Positions 20,692 through 32,288 of a stretch of DNA of 64,000 nucleotides are shown one piece after another. The stretch comes from Isoetes taiwanensis. Lineage: Eukaryota > Streptophyta > Lycopodiopsida > Isoetales > Isoetaceae. Location: the NCBI GenBank assembly GCA_021234155.1, contig JAJEKV010000006.1, positions 18,728,740 through 18,792,739 on the forward strand, read 5' to 3'. Below the pieces are notes generated by a model. That model did not search any database. It was not told the DNA's origin and was given only the letters and a program-made list of their open reading frames with translations. Both the position numbers and the translations under genes were made by a program. The first letter of the stretch is position 1, and every line of letters starts with the position of its first letter.

Positions 20692-23135
20692 ATGAGTGAG
20701 GCGGAAGCGGAAACGGAGGCGGCTGTCGGGAGGCCTGGGTCCGACCCAGGTAAAAGCAACGGGGCCCCATGGCCCCCGAATCACCCTGCCATCGCCAGAG
20801 CAGGCTGGACTTCAGCCATCCGGCAGACTTCTGAGGTCTGCAACCAGTCCCCAGCCGATGGGGCTTCCAAGGGCCTGCAGACGATTTCAGTTGGGGCAGC
20901 TTCACAGGTAGGTGAGGCAGGTCACGATCTTGGGAGGTCGTTCCACGGCTCCAGCTTCACAAAAATTGCACAACAAGCTTCGATTGCAGCATTGTGGGCA
21001 AAAGCCCCAAATTCTGGAGATGCTTTTTGCAATTTTGACCCATTGAGTTCTAAGAACGAAGAAGGAAATGTGGCAGGGAGAACCTCTGCAGTAAGGAGAT
21101 GTGTAGGAGACGAATCGGCACTACAAAAACCGAAATCAACTGCCTTGGGTATCGAAGATGGTAGGAGCAAAGGAACACCAATGCAATACAATGACACAGG
21201 CCTGATGGGGCAGAGAAAATCGGGCATGGAGGGTAGTAAGAACACCTTCAGCCAGGGAAGTAGAGGAAGCTTCTCTTCAAAGGCAGAGCAGGGGGCTACT
21301 AGGCATCACGCAGCAGGCCAAGGGGCTTTTGATCCCCAACACGGTGAAGGGGCATTTGGTCCCCAACAAGGCTCTAAGGAAACGCCCCAGCTTACGGTTC
21401 ACCGCACCACATGCCCCAAGGCATAGAGCAATCAACTAAACCGATAAGATCATGATGGAGCCCCGGAGCGGATGACAATCAAGCATTCCCAAAGGACTTA
21501 AACAGAGGTAAGAGTTTTCCCTCTACATCGGGTAGATAATGTGATCTTTCAGAAACCAAAAACAGGATAGTGAAGCGAAGCAAAAAGTAAGAGTAGGGGA
21601 AGATCGGGGCCCGGCTAGTGGTAATGCAAGGAGTAATGTAAGGGAGGCTTGGAAAAACAATGACACGATAGCAAGAGTTAACAAGCCTAGATTCTCGTGA
21701 GTGGATAAAGAATAAGATGCCAATGTAAAAAACCGGGGAGTTTGAGAGTAGATGCAAAGACTTAAAATAGTAGAAGGTGTTTTGTTCAAGATCCGGGCAA
21801 ACCGAACAAAGGCCAACTTGAAGAAAATGGAACCGAAAAGTGCTGGAAACATGGAAGTAGACGAGGAGTCTAACTATCCAATAGCGTAGATAGATCACGG
21901 TATGCACGTAAAAGTGGTGGAGAACCCGTATCAACGATCCGTCATTGGCTTCTTTACATGAGGATTCCCGGACCTCCAAAACGGAATATCGGGCTCTCAA
22001 AGACACCTGAAGAAATTAGGCCTACCTCAACACCTAATCGCTAAAGGCACCGGGAAGTAACTTCTTTCTCATTTTTTGATAGTGAAGCGTTGGTAGATAA
22101 GATGGTGTCCCGCGCAGTAGACTCATTCATGGGAGAGTACATTTTATATCAATATTACTCACCTGGCTTCTCTCCCCATCAAATCTCGGCCATCAAAATT
22201 CCGTGTTGGTTAGAGATCGAACACTTACCTCCAGATATGTTGGTACCTGAATTCTTAAAGGTCATTGCTAACACAAGAGGGAGCATATATCTCACATTCC
22301 ATCGCCAAAGGACCAAAGATTTGTGTAGCAATACCGGCAACGTCAGGCATACCTAAAGGGGTGGTAGTTAAGAGTGGCAAATGCTCTTTCAAGTTCCCCC
22401 TGAAATTGACCAATAGATGGGAAATATACAGAATGTTTCCGGACATAAAGATTGAAGGACTAGAAGAGAACCCCCAAGTCAGGTCTAGAAAAGCTGGGAC
22501 TCCTCAACAACAAGCTCCGACTGGCCTTAATGATCCTCCCACATCCAATGGTGCACCAGTTAGCCACCCCATCACTCAAGTAAGTATCACCCCATGCCCC
22601 AAGCCAGGGAGGTGAGAATCACTGCTCCAACATCGTGGGAAAGCTAGCTAATGAATCGACAATACAGCCCAGTAATCTCATAAGTCTACCAAAAGCAGAC
22701 GATCAGTCATGGGAAGTGGTAGGTTCCAAACAAAAAGGGAGGACTAGGAACATTGCTCGGAGGAGCGGAGCACTCCGGTCAAAACCTCTCCCCCAGGCAT
22801 CTCCGAGTACTCACATTGTTCTAGGAGCAAAAAATCCTTTCTCTCAGTACATTCTGGAAACAACAAACACAGAGAAGGGAATGCTTTCTGAAGCGGAAGG
22901 AGGGATTGGGAGAGATATAGTGGTATATGGGGAATTGGATGAAATAGAGAGAGTCATTCCCCCAAACAAAAATAAGTGGGCGGATCTAATGGAAGAGGAG
23001 GACATGGTGGATGAAGATCCCCCTACTCTAACAGGGAAAAAAAACAAAAAGGTAACAAGCACAAGTCTAGAAGAAGAAGGGTTGGATAGCATGAAAAGGA
23101 AAAAGGGTCCAGAAACATCTCTTTATGAATCATAA
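20692..23135 (+). pseudogene. LINE ORF1 (RNA-binding protein), broken
   Basis: ATG 20692 opens 244 codons rich in A, G, S and Q, ending in TAG at 21426. The next 650 bases are broken in all frames but still give YQRSVIGFFT and LKKLGLPQHLIAKGTG. From 22082 come DKMVSRAVDSFMGEYILYQY and IKIPCWLEIEHLPPDM, which recall the DUF4283-type RNA-binding domain of plant LINE ORF1. After a shift near 22300 come CVAIPATSGIPKGVVV and KFPLKLTNRWEIYRMFPD. A last open part (22635-23135) is charged and ends LYES. Its stop overlaps the ORF2 start. Recognition is by position and by the DUF4283-like middle. Confidence 0.75.
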
Positions 23136-23963
23136 AATTCTCAGTTGGAACATTAGGGGAGTAAAATCCTCTGAGTACAAGAAGAGTAGGTTAGCAAGCG
23201 CCATAAAGGGGATCAACCCGGATGTGATATGCTTACAAGAACATAAGTGTAAAAAGGAAGAAATACAGGAGCTGTTCAAAGTAATAGGCAATGAATACGT
23301 GGGTATTGCTGCAGTAAAGGAAACTTCTAGTGCAGGCCTCATCACGTGGAAAAAAGAAGTAAAAGTATGTGAGTCACAGGTAGACAGATTTGGGAGATGG
23401 TCTCTAATCTTATGGCAACATGAAGGTAAAGTATGGGGCTTGGTGAACGTTTACGCCCATAACAACCCCAGAGGCAGGCCACTCTTAGACACAAATTAAA
23501 AGGTTTCGGGAACAAGGTAGCTTGGCTAATGGTAGGAGATTTCAATATGGTGGAGGCAGCTGAGGATAGACAAGGGGTATCATCTGCAATTGTGCATGGG
23601 TTTGAGAAAGTACAGTGGTGCAAACTGTTAGAAGATATAGGCTTCATGGAAGTAGACGGAGATAAGGGCTATACATGGTGTAACGGATGGGTAGGCATGG
23701 GTAGGACTTATGCAAGACATGATAGATGCTACATCAACGATGAGGCACTTACCATCCTTCCAAACGCACATAGATCCAACCTTCTACAAAATGCTATCTC
23801 GGATCACAATCCACAGGTCATATCTACCCAGATTTGCCAGATTAGAACCTCTAAAACAGTATTCAAACTCAACACTAGATATCTGAAAGATCCAGAATTT
23901 GTGGAGGCTTGTAAAAGCATATGGCAATCCACTTTTTTAACGGGCTGGGGATGGAAACCATGA
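23125..23963 (+). pseudogene. LINE ORF2, apurinic-type endonuclease domain
   Basis: ATG 23125 lies inside the end of ORF1 (ATGAATCATAA, 11-nt overlap, +1 frame). The first 124 codons give ILSWNIRG and VICLQEHKCKKEEI, the Asn and Glu metal-binding motifs. A frame break at 23499 is followed by WLMVGDFNMVEAAEDRQG (GDFN motif) and, at 23800, ISDHNPQVI (SDH motif with the catalytic His). All four signature motifs of the EEP nuclease, which nicks target DNA, survive. The break at 23499 and the stop at 23961 disable it. Confidence 0.9.
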
Positions 23964-23999
23964 TAACTTGCCCCCCCGGTAATATAAAAAATTACGCCA

Positions 24000-25673
24000 A
24001 AAGTTGGGGTAGAGCTAAAGTGCAAAGGGAGAGGGGAGAGTTGGATAGCCTTTACAATTAGCTCCACTCACTTAGAGCATTGGGCCCGAATGATGGGATA
24101 GAGGAGAAGGGAATAATAGAACAGATAAAGGCACTAGAGGAAGTCAAGATAATGGAGAACAGATGCAAAGCAGGATTGACTTGGCTAAATGAAGGTGATA
24201 AATGCACCAAGTTTTCTTTAAGACAGCTAAAGAAAAGAAGAGGTCGTCTACTCTATCAACCATTGCACTAGGCGACGGCTCGACCCTCAAATCCCCAGGG
24301 GATCTAAAAAGGTACTTACATAATCATTTCCAAAGTTTTTTTGGGGAACATAACTTACCATTCCAAGATACATATGAAGAGCTAGTGATCTCAAAAGTTT
24401 CACCTATAATGAGCTCTAGCCAAAAAGATATTCTGAGTCGCCCTCTCTCTATGGAGGATCTTGAAAAAACCACCCTCCTATTGGCTAAGAATAAATGTCC
24501 GGGTATGGATGGAATTCCCATCGAATTCTACCAATGCAATTGGGAATGGATTAAAAATGATATCTTTTCTGCATACACAGACTTCTTGCAAGCTGAAAAT
24601 TTAAATCCAAGATTGAATACAAGCTGCATTGCCTTGGTACCCAAGTGTAAGGAGCCAAGCACAATTAACGATTGGAGGCCTATCACACTCCTATCTGCAT
24701 TTTACAAAATCATAGCCAAGGCTATGGCAGAGAAGATCAAACCAATTTTAGCGGAAGGTATCTCACAGCCCAATCGGCTTCTACCCAGGCGGGGAGTATT
24801 TCGAGCAATGTGGCAAAGCAGACTTTTGAAGGGTTGCATTGGGCCGAAAAAACAGGGACAAAAAGTAGCCTATCTAAAGCTAGATTTCACCAAGGCATAT
24901 GACAAAGATTAGATGGAGTTTTTCGCATAAAATGATGCTCAAACCGGGTTGTGGGGATATTTTTTACGAAGGGGTAATGAAACTATTGAGATCAGCTCGA
25001 GCCTCAGTCTTATTTCAAGGTGAATCATCTCCTATATTTGAGATTAAGAGGGGCATCAGGCAAGGTTGTCCCCTGGCTCCCTTCCTCTTCAATATAGCAG
25101 CAGAAGCTCTCTCACAGTTATTCCTGCAAGCATCTGCGGACGGTCTCATTCAGGGACTAGAAATGTGGGACGGTTCTCAACAAATCTGTAACCAGTATGC
25201 AGACGACTCATTTCTGTTTATCGAGGCAGAGGAAAACAATATGTCATGTGCGGGGACAACCATCGGCCACCTTCTCAATAGCTTCAGGCTGCCTCATAAA
25301 TTGGAAAAAATGCTCAGTGCAGTGGCCTTTGGAGAACAGGCATCCCACATGTTTGGAAAGCTTACCATGGAAAATTATCCCTGAGGGTGAACACTCCAGC
25401 TTGTTAGGAATCCCAGTGGGCATTAACATCACTAGTGCACGAATATGGGATGAAATGCTACTAGGCCTACATAAACACCTAAATTGGTGGAAGGTAGCAA
25501 AGTTATCCCTTGCATGGAGGATTACTGTGGCAAAACATGTGCTAAGTAATACTTATGTATACATATCATCAATTCTACTTGCTCCGAGGGAGAAGGTGCA
25601 GGAGTTAGAAGGGCTGATTCGAAACTTCGTATGGGGAGGTAATGAAGAAGGTGCAACGATCAAAATTGCTTAG
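24000..25673 (+). pseudogene. LINE ORF2, reverse transcriptase domain
   Basis: Reads through three frames. 24080-24271 is the linker (AGLTWLNEGDKCTKFS). 24202-24912 holds NKCPGMDGIPIEFYQ, NDWRPITLLSAFYKIIAKAM and YLKLDFTKAYD (motif A with Asp). 24899-25384 holds KRGIRQGCPLAPFLFNI (motif B) and YADDSFLFIEAEE (motif C, YADD). 25197-25673 is the thumb region and ends in TAG at 25671. A short deletion or substitution around 24770-24800 (SQPNRLLPRRGVF in place of the usual NQSAFV) is visible. All catalytic Asp residues remain, but at least three frame shifts separate them. Confidence 0.92.
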
Positions 25674-25712
25674 TGGAAGTGCAAGAGGGACAAAACAGAA
25701 GGGGGAATTGAT

Positions 25713-26849
25713 ATGTTTGACATAGTCTTACAGAGCAAAGTATTAATAGCCAAATTCATATGGATGATTCTTCAGGAAAAGGTGAAGTCTCCAGGTTTGC
25801 ACCTCATCAACCAAGCTCTATTATATTCTTGTAAGCATAGTAAGCCCTCCGTCAAGGTCTCGCTTCCATGGTCTCTCTTTTTTGATCTCAAGCCATGTAA
25901 AGAAGCCTCCCCCTTCCTGAAGGGTCTTATTTCGGCTTGGAATGCCATAAAGAAACTATTCACGCTTGATATCAGCAAATTTAAAGCAGGGACCTCCCCT
26001 CCATGGTGGGTACCAGTGGAATTGCACAATAAACAAGGCCCATTAGGTATGAGGATTGTGAAGAGATGGAAAAACTGTGGTATACATTCTTGTGCTCAGT
26101 GGTATATGGGAGAGCACCTGGCCAGTTGGGAAGCATTTCAAGCCTGCTTTGGTTTAAAAGAGGCAGACAAGATAATTTGGGAATGTGTGGCTTCCGTACT
26201 CCCAAACACAATAAATAGAGGAGATCAAAGTCCATGGGTCGTACATCCTTCGATACAGCCAAACAAGTTTGTGAAGTCATGCTACAGTAGTTTGAAGACT
26301 AAGGGACTTCTTCCAGTATCTCCCAAGTGGGAGCTAGTGATCACGGAGGACATCCTTAAAAACATCTGGAGAAACGCTTGGCTGAAATTCCTCCCTCCAC
26401 AAATCAACGCCTTTCTTTGGCAAGTGATCCACAGGGTCCCAAGGGTCAATCATCTAGTCTCCAAATGGGACAATAACGTGAGCCCACTGTGCCCTATGTG
26501 TGAAGAGGAAGAAGAATCCATAGAACATTGTCTGGTGCATGAAGTATGGGCCTGGAGTCTGGATAGGTTCGAATACCCCTTAGGAACCAAAGAATTGCTG
26601 CTAGGAATTCTCCCTCCAGAATGGTGTCCCAAGAAGAAGATTTCTTTTCACATAGCCAGGGCCTGGACGATCTGGTCAATATGGAAAAGGAGGAATGCCC
26701 GAGTCTTCGCTGAGAATCAGGAGGTATTCATATCATCAACTCAGCTACTTCACCTGGTACTTGAAAGACTTAAAAAATTTAGGCTAGTTTTTAAATGTGA
26801 AGAAGAGGTAAAGGAAGAAATATGGGGCACCTATTTTAATCTGGTCTAG
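25713..26849 (+). pseudogene. LINE ORF2 C-terminal region with zf-RVT knuckle
   Basis: An open 378-codon stretch in continuation of the RT (the TAG at 25671 lies between them). Near residues 215-275 it reads FLPPQINAFLWQVIH, then LCPMCEEEEESIEHCL, the C-x2-C-x8-H-x-C cluster of the zf-RVT domain of plant LINEs. It ends at the natural stop TAG 26847-26849, and the 3' untranslated end with aaataaaat follows. This part is intact apart from being cut off from its start. Confidence 0.88.
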
Positions 26850-26964
26850 GTCGGGAAAGAGAATAGTACAAGCTGGAGCTACATAGCTACCCCCATCTCA
26901 TATTCGTGGATGGGTGTACCTCTGCCATGTGGCATTCTCTCTAAGTAAATAAAATCTTTTTTAT

Positions 26965-26969
<5 letters not shown>

Positions 26970-26995
<26 letters not shown>

Positions 26996-27008
26996 AACAT
27001 CCATTAGG
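26970..27008 (+). other. LINE poly(A) tail and right target duplication
   Basis: A run of A residues follows tttatccctc. It is followed directly by acatccattagg, which repeats the left flank at 20658-20669. Confidence 0.92.
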
Positions 27009-30000
27009 TATTTGTAAGATGACCAACTCCCATAGTAACACTTCACATCACATGTTATTATTGTTGAGATTTTTATGAAATAAGTAAAAATCATTAGATA
27101 ACCAACCAAATTAATTACCCTATTAATCACCAACCCACTCACCAACGAAGTAGAGTTAAAATGACAGAAATAACTACCTAACCTAATTCATTGCGACTGT
27201 AAGTTATAGGCAGCAACTAAAAGAGCCATCATTTTAGACATAACGTTGAGTCTTCCACAGCATAAAATAATATTTCTTCTTGTCCACCCATCCCATATAT
27301 ACACCTAAAGTCTTAGATAAAAGGCAATTGCTATATGGACTCCTTGGACAAACTCAATCTCCTCCATCTTGAATTGCAGTCATGTAGAATTTTTTGACAT
27401 AGCATGATAAGGGCTAAACCATGAACTGCTCCTTGCACTAAGATGGTTGGAATTGGATTTCGGCTACAACAGAGGGAAGGAAGCGCGGAGAAGATGCATT
27501 TGGCGGGATAGGTTGACGTGGCTGAATATGTGGGTGGGCTAGAATTCCAGAAAATCTTGCACCCTGCTAAAAAATTGCACACCTTTGAAAAAATCGGGCC
27601 TGCCTTAATTGTTTTTTAATTAACGCGAACCCACTTGTGTTAATGTCTATATGTGTTAATTTTTTTTATGGTCCATTAGATGATGGTATGATGTGTAGAA
27701 TATGCCAGATCAAGGGCAAGGCATTTTTGTTATAGCACAACGCTCCCCCCATACCGCATACGAGGTATAAAAATACATCCGGGAATCGGGAAATCTGATT
27801 GCCATGAACCATTGGCGGGGAAGAGAATATTTTGCAATCAGCCGTAACCTGGCCGAAAGCCGCACAACATACGCCACAATGCACTTTGAAAGCGCACAAT
27901 GTAGCGAGACCTAAACCAAAATAGACTATCCGCTAAGACGATATAACGTAAGCAAGAAGAAGGAAGAAGCAAGAAGAGGCAAGAAGAATCGAAGCAAAGA
28001 GGAATGAAGCAAGAAGCGGGAAGGAGCAACAATGAAAATCGAGGGCGGACCCATTTGCGACGCAACCAACTATTTTACTGACCAAAGGGATAAAACGAAA
28101 ATGCTCTACATTTAATTTGTTAACCGGTTGTATGCGATCGCACCTCCGTTGGCCATCTACGGCAATTCTGAGGCTCCAATCCCAAGCCAATGAAGATGCG
28201 CAACTAAAAACCCCAACAGACATAACGTTGAAGGACCATGTCTACACCCCTCCAAAGAAACCAAGGCAAAGATAGCCCGGTCAAACCCCGCAATTAAGAA
28301 ACAAAGAGAAGAACCAAAAAAGGTGAGTTGGGATTGCCAAGAACCATGTAGATGCCATCGACATAGCCTTGGGCTAAGGCATGAGGCCACCCAGTGCACT
28401 AAGATGGCCTCCATCGCCTTCTCCATCCGTGGTCCGGCCGCCTCCATCGGGCTGCTCTTAGCAGCCCCCGTGAACAAAAAGCCCTGCTATTTTCGACCAT
28501 GCAAGCGCATCATGCCATAACCTAAAAAAAAAAAAACCTTCCCCATTTTTCGGGCAACCTACGCCAAGAATCATAGGAACGACAACTTTTGGCGACGTAA
28601 ATGGCTACATGCATTAACATGTCGCATGTATGGAAATGTTTGATAGTACATAATCAAAGGCTAATCCTGAAACCCTATCAAATGCAAATCCTGAAACCCG
28701 TTTGAGCAGAACAAATTGATTTAAAAAAAAAAAAAGGATATTGCAATCCTTCAACGGCATCTTGTATGGTGGAATGGGCTGTACGAGCACGAAAACAAGG
28801 TAGTCAATCTTGCTTACATTCCTAGGTTTCCGTTGTAGATTTAGCTTTAAGGATCATCAGAAGTACAATATCATTCCCAAAACGCCACAGCGAACACTTT
28901 TGCCTTGTATTAAAATGCTGCGCATTAAAATCGTTCATAATTACATACACTTTGCCCCTTGCTTTTACTTTGCCTTGCAGTTTCTTTAGATGCCTTCTCA
29001 ACAAGCTGTATGTTTGATCGTTGCAGGCAATAGCACTACAAATCACAAATTAAACCTTCAATATGTTACTTGCAGATTTAAGTAACAACAGAGGAAGATA
29101 CCAGTTTCTCGTATTACTCTTCCACTTTCAGGCTTCTTGCAGAATGTTTGTTAACGATATATTTGAAATCCCATGCATAAATTGCTTCAATGATCAATGT
29201 AATGTATATGTTCATCCAATTAAGTTCCAACACGTTTTGTGCCAATTGCCACTGTTCCCATCAAATAAAAATCAGTTGCTTTCAGGTCTGTTGCAGAAAA
29301 AAGTCAATATGGAACTGATGCATCTCAAGGCAAGGATCATATTGAAATCGGGTAATATGTGTTCCATATTTTATTTATAGTCAGTACTTGCAAATTTTAG
29401 GTGCCCTTTCAGAAATGGCATGCTGATTGCTATCGTATCTATGTTGATCAATGTCCACAGAAATGTCGTCTCAATTCTGAACTTCCAACCTAACATTTGT
29501 CCTTGTAACTGAAAGCTTAGTGTTGAATATGCACAGCAAGAGCAAGAAAGGTCATACTGATGTTCAAGACATTAGTAAAAATGCAGCATGAAAAGGACGA
29601 GAATGGTATGCTATGCTAACTTGAACTTGAGAAGCAAAAGTGACAGGCTTTACATCCAAAACATTCTATGGATTGAAAAGAGAGAAAGAGATACTAATCA
29701 GGAGAGCAATCCATAACAAGAAAAGCAGCACACCAGAAAGCCAAGGTTGATCCAGCATAAGGAAAACCTAAGAGCCATATAAAGGAGGCAAAAAGAAATA
29801 TGCTTTAAGGAAGAAAATGACGTTTTGATAGCAGCAAGAAGATCAGAGGCATGAAGATGATACAGGAAAAATAAAAGGTGGAAGGCACTTGAATAAGCAC
29901 AAGCACAGATCCTGTTCTCTGTCATCAGAAAAAGCCAAGGAACATGATAATATCTGCAACACGGGCTTGACTTGGCATTTTGTGCTAGACCTAACACATG

Positions 30001-30443
30001 TTTAAGAGGTGGTCAATGATGACGTGTCAAGGAACACATTGCTGACAGACACAACCCATTATTACGTTGAATGAGAAGACAGTATCCAAGGTTATAGGTT
30101 ATACTTTTGCTAAGTACCACAATGATGTCTGGAGCGTTTTCTTAAACCACATCATTGGAACGCATCCCTTTGTGAAATATCTTCTGTTGTATCTAGGAAC
30201 TGATCATATAAACAAGTTGGGTAGCAAATACATTTTTCACTGTTTGTTTGCATCACAGGATAGCCGATATTGTGAGCCTCTCTATATGGAGCCCCTATCA
30301 CTGGAGTACACACGGTTTAAAGATGTCCCATACTCTTCTGTAATAGTACACACATCCCATAAAGAACATACATCAAATATTTATAAAATCAGGTATAGTG
30401 TAGCCCTGACTTTTAATACTGGTCCTAAAATGTAAAATGTTGA
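27009..30443. other. Intergenic, no gene seen
   Basis: This stretch is not obviously repetitive. It includes a purine-rich tract at 27945-28030 (aagaaggaagaagcaagaag units) and two A-rich runs near 28528 and 28722. Open stretches of 60-120 codons exist on both strands, including 30067-30435 just upstream of the PPR frame, but none shows a motif and they lack ATG at their start. It is the likeliest place for the promoter, leader or introns of the PPR gene, but I cannot point to a specific site. Confidence 0.4.
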
Positions 30444-30449
30444 AAGGCC

Positions 30450-32288
30450 TTGCATTATCCCAGGGATTTCAAAGGATTGACAATTCTGTGCGAACAAAGG
30501 AAGCTAAATGAGGCACTACAAATTATGGAAGAACAAGGTTTGTCTTTGTCAAGAAATAATGCATATTTACTTTTACAGGAGTGTATGCAAACAAAAGATA
30601 TTGAATGCACAAGACGTTTGCAATACCTTATAATCTCTAGTGGTCTTGATTCAATCTCAGTTCTTAATGACCATCTCATTCGTCTGTTTGCTATGTTTGG
30701 AAAATTGGTTGAAGCAAATCAAGCATTTGAAATGGTCTCAGAGCCGAGTGTTTGTACATGGAGCTCAATTATTTCTGCACATGCCAACCTCGGGTTTCCT
30801 GGGATGGCCTTTGAAATGTATCAAGCAATGCAATTATCAGGTCTCAAGAGCAACAAGTATATTTACCATGCTGTTTTGAAAGCATGCATGATGACTCTGT
30901 CATCCACACCAGCATTAACCCTTAAACAGGTAACAGTCATCCATGACCAAATCATCAAAAGTAGGCTCCAGTCTGACGTTATCCTTGGCAGTGCGCTTGC
31001 TGATATTTATGCCAAATCTGGAAGATTAGAGGAGGCCCACAAAGTCTTTGCTGATTTGGCAAGTCCAGACTCATTTGCTTGGAACATAATGATTTCAGGG
31101 TATGCTCGTTATGGAGATATAAGGATGGCATTGGAGCTTCTTTGCCAGATGGAGAAGAATGGTGCTAAACCAGATATAATATCCTGGACTGCATTAATTG
31201 CAGGCTATGCACAATATGGGAAAGGTCATTTTGCTCTTCGGTGTTTTGAAGAGATGCAGTGCAGAGGAATAAGGCCAAACAAGGTTGCATTCCTGACTGT
31301 TTTGAGAGCATGCAGCAGTGTATGTGCCATAGAACAAGGCAGGCTCATCCACAAACAAATAATAATGAATGGTCTCTGCTCTGATCTTGTTTTAGGTACT
31401 TCCCTTATTGATATGTATGCAAAATGCAAGAAGTTGAATGAGGCTTCTGATGTATTTGATAGGTTACAAAACCGAGATATCGTGTGTTGGAACACAATGA
31501 TTGCAGGGCATGCTCAGCATGGTGATATAAAGCTGGCTGTCCAGTGTTTTGAACGCATGGAACAGAGTGGCATCAAGCCAGACATAGTATCATGGACTTC
31601 TGTAATTGCAGGATATGTGCAGCATGGAGAAGACTGCCTTGCTCTTGATTACTTTGTGAAGATGCAACAACATGGGCTTGAACCAGACAAAGTCACTTAT
31701 TTGGTCCTTATGAAGGCTTGTGGTAACTTGGGTGCAATTGGACATGCGAGAGGCATTCATAACCACATCCTAAAACATGGCCTGTTTTCAGATCTAATTG
31801 TTGGAAATGCTCTCATTGATATGTACGCCAATCTGGGAAGCTTAAGAGAGGCGCAAGAAGTTTTTGACAGACTACCAGCTTGGGATCTAGTTTCTTGGAA
31901 CACTCTCATTGCAGGGTATGCCAAACATGGGGATATTGGACTAGCCTTGCCATGCTTTGAGCACATGGAATTGAGTGGCATCAAACCAAATCAAGCAACA
32001 TTGAATGGTATTCTTACAGCATGCAGCCGCAATGGCTTAGTAAAAGAGGGGTGTTGGTATTTTAGATACATCCAAGAGATCCATGGTGTCATAGCCGATA
32101 TTTCTGATTACAATTGTATAGCTGACATTCTAGGACGTGCAGGCTATTTTCAAGAAGCAAAAGAGATGCTTGAAGTCACTGTACAACCAAACATATCTGG
32201 ATGGACTTCACTTCTTACCGCCTGTAAAATCTATGGTGAATGGGAGTTAGGGGCACAATGTTTCAATAGGATTACTCCTTGTAGGTAA
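30450..32288 (+). CDS. Pentatricopeptide repeat (PPR) protein, PLS type, no E/DYW end
   Basis: A 612-codon uninterrupted frame; such proteins bind organellar RNA for editing, splicing or stability. The frame opens after TGA 30441. Its first ATG is 30525 (residue 26), but LCEQRKLNEALQIM before it looks conserved, so a start in an upstream exon is possible. Tandem PPR motifs cover about 30-600. A super-repeat of about 136 residues (four motifs) occurs at about 175-311 and 312-447 and partly again at 448-585: LGTSLIDMYAKC, then VCWNTMIAGHAQHGD, then GIKPDIVSWTSVIAGY, then EPDKVTYLVLMKAC. The protein ends GWTSLLTACKIYGEWELGAQ, where an E domain would start, so no editing domain is present. The stop lies in TGTAG/GTAACA, a good splice donor. 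An intact frame among dead transposons argues for selection or a young copy. Confidence 0.9.
   Translation: MHYPRDFKGLTILCEQRKLNEALQIMEEQGLSLSRNNAYLLLQECMQTKDIECTRRLQYLIISSGLDSISVLNDHLIRLFAMFGKLVEANQAFEMVSEPSVCTWSSIISAHANLGFPGMAFEMYQAMQLSGLKSNKYIYHAVLKACMMTLSSTPALTLKQVTVIHDQIIKSRLQSDVILGSALADIYAKSGRLEEAHKVFADLASPDSFAWNIMISGYARYGDIRMALELLCQMEKNGAKPDIISWTALIAGYAQYGKGHFALRCFEEMQCRGIRPNKVAFLTVLRACSSVCAIEQGRLIHKQIIMNGLCSDLVLGTSLIDMYAKCKKLNEASDVFDRLQNRDIVCWNTMIAGHAQHGDIKLAVQCFERMEQSGIKPDIVSWTSVIAGYVQHGEDCLALDYFVKMQQHGLEPDKVTYLVLMKACGNLGAIGHARGIHNHILKHGLFSDLIVGNALIDMYANLGSLREAQEVFDRLPAWDLVSWNTLIAGYAKHGDIGLALPCFEHMELSGIKPNQATLNGILTACSRNGLVKEGCWYFRYIQEIHGVIADISDYNCIADILGRAGYFQEAKEMLEVTVQPNISGWTSLLTACKIYGEWELGAQCFNRITPCR

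Larger units (their letters stand above)
20670..26996 (+). mobile_element. Full-length plant LINE (L1-type) with target duplication
   Basis: A 6.3-kb non-LTR retrotransposon with 5' leader, ORF1, ORF2 (endonuclease, reverse transcriptase, cysteine-rich C-terminus), a 120-bp 3' end and a poly(A) of about 27 residues. The sequence aaaaacatccattagg before it is found again directly after the poly(A) as acatccattagg (26997-27008, the leading A residues merged with the tail). So the copy is complete and the insertion fairly recent. Even so, ORF1 and ORF2 contain at least seven frame breaks or stops, so this copy cannot move itself. Confidence 0.93.

Noticed and set aside
21479-22006. 175-codon minus-strand frame inside LINE ORF1
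   Set aside because: Antisense to ORF1 remnants. Hydrophobic text of this kind is expected from purine-rich sense sequence.
30067-30435. 122-codon frame just upstream of the PPR gene as a first exon
   Set aside because: It begins with TTG, is in a different frame from the PPR, and has no recognisable motif. No splice donor/acceptor pair stood out.
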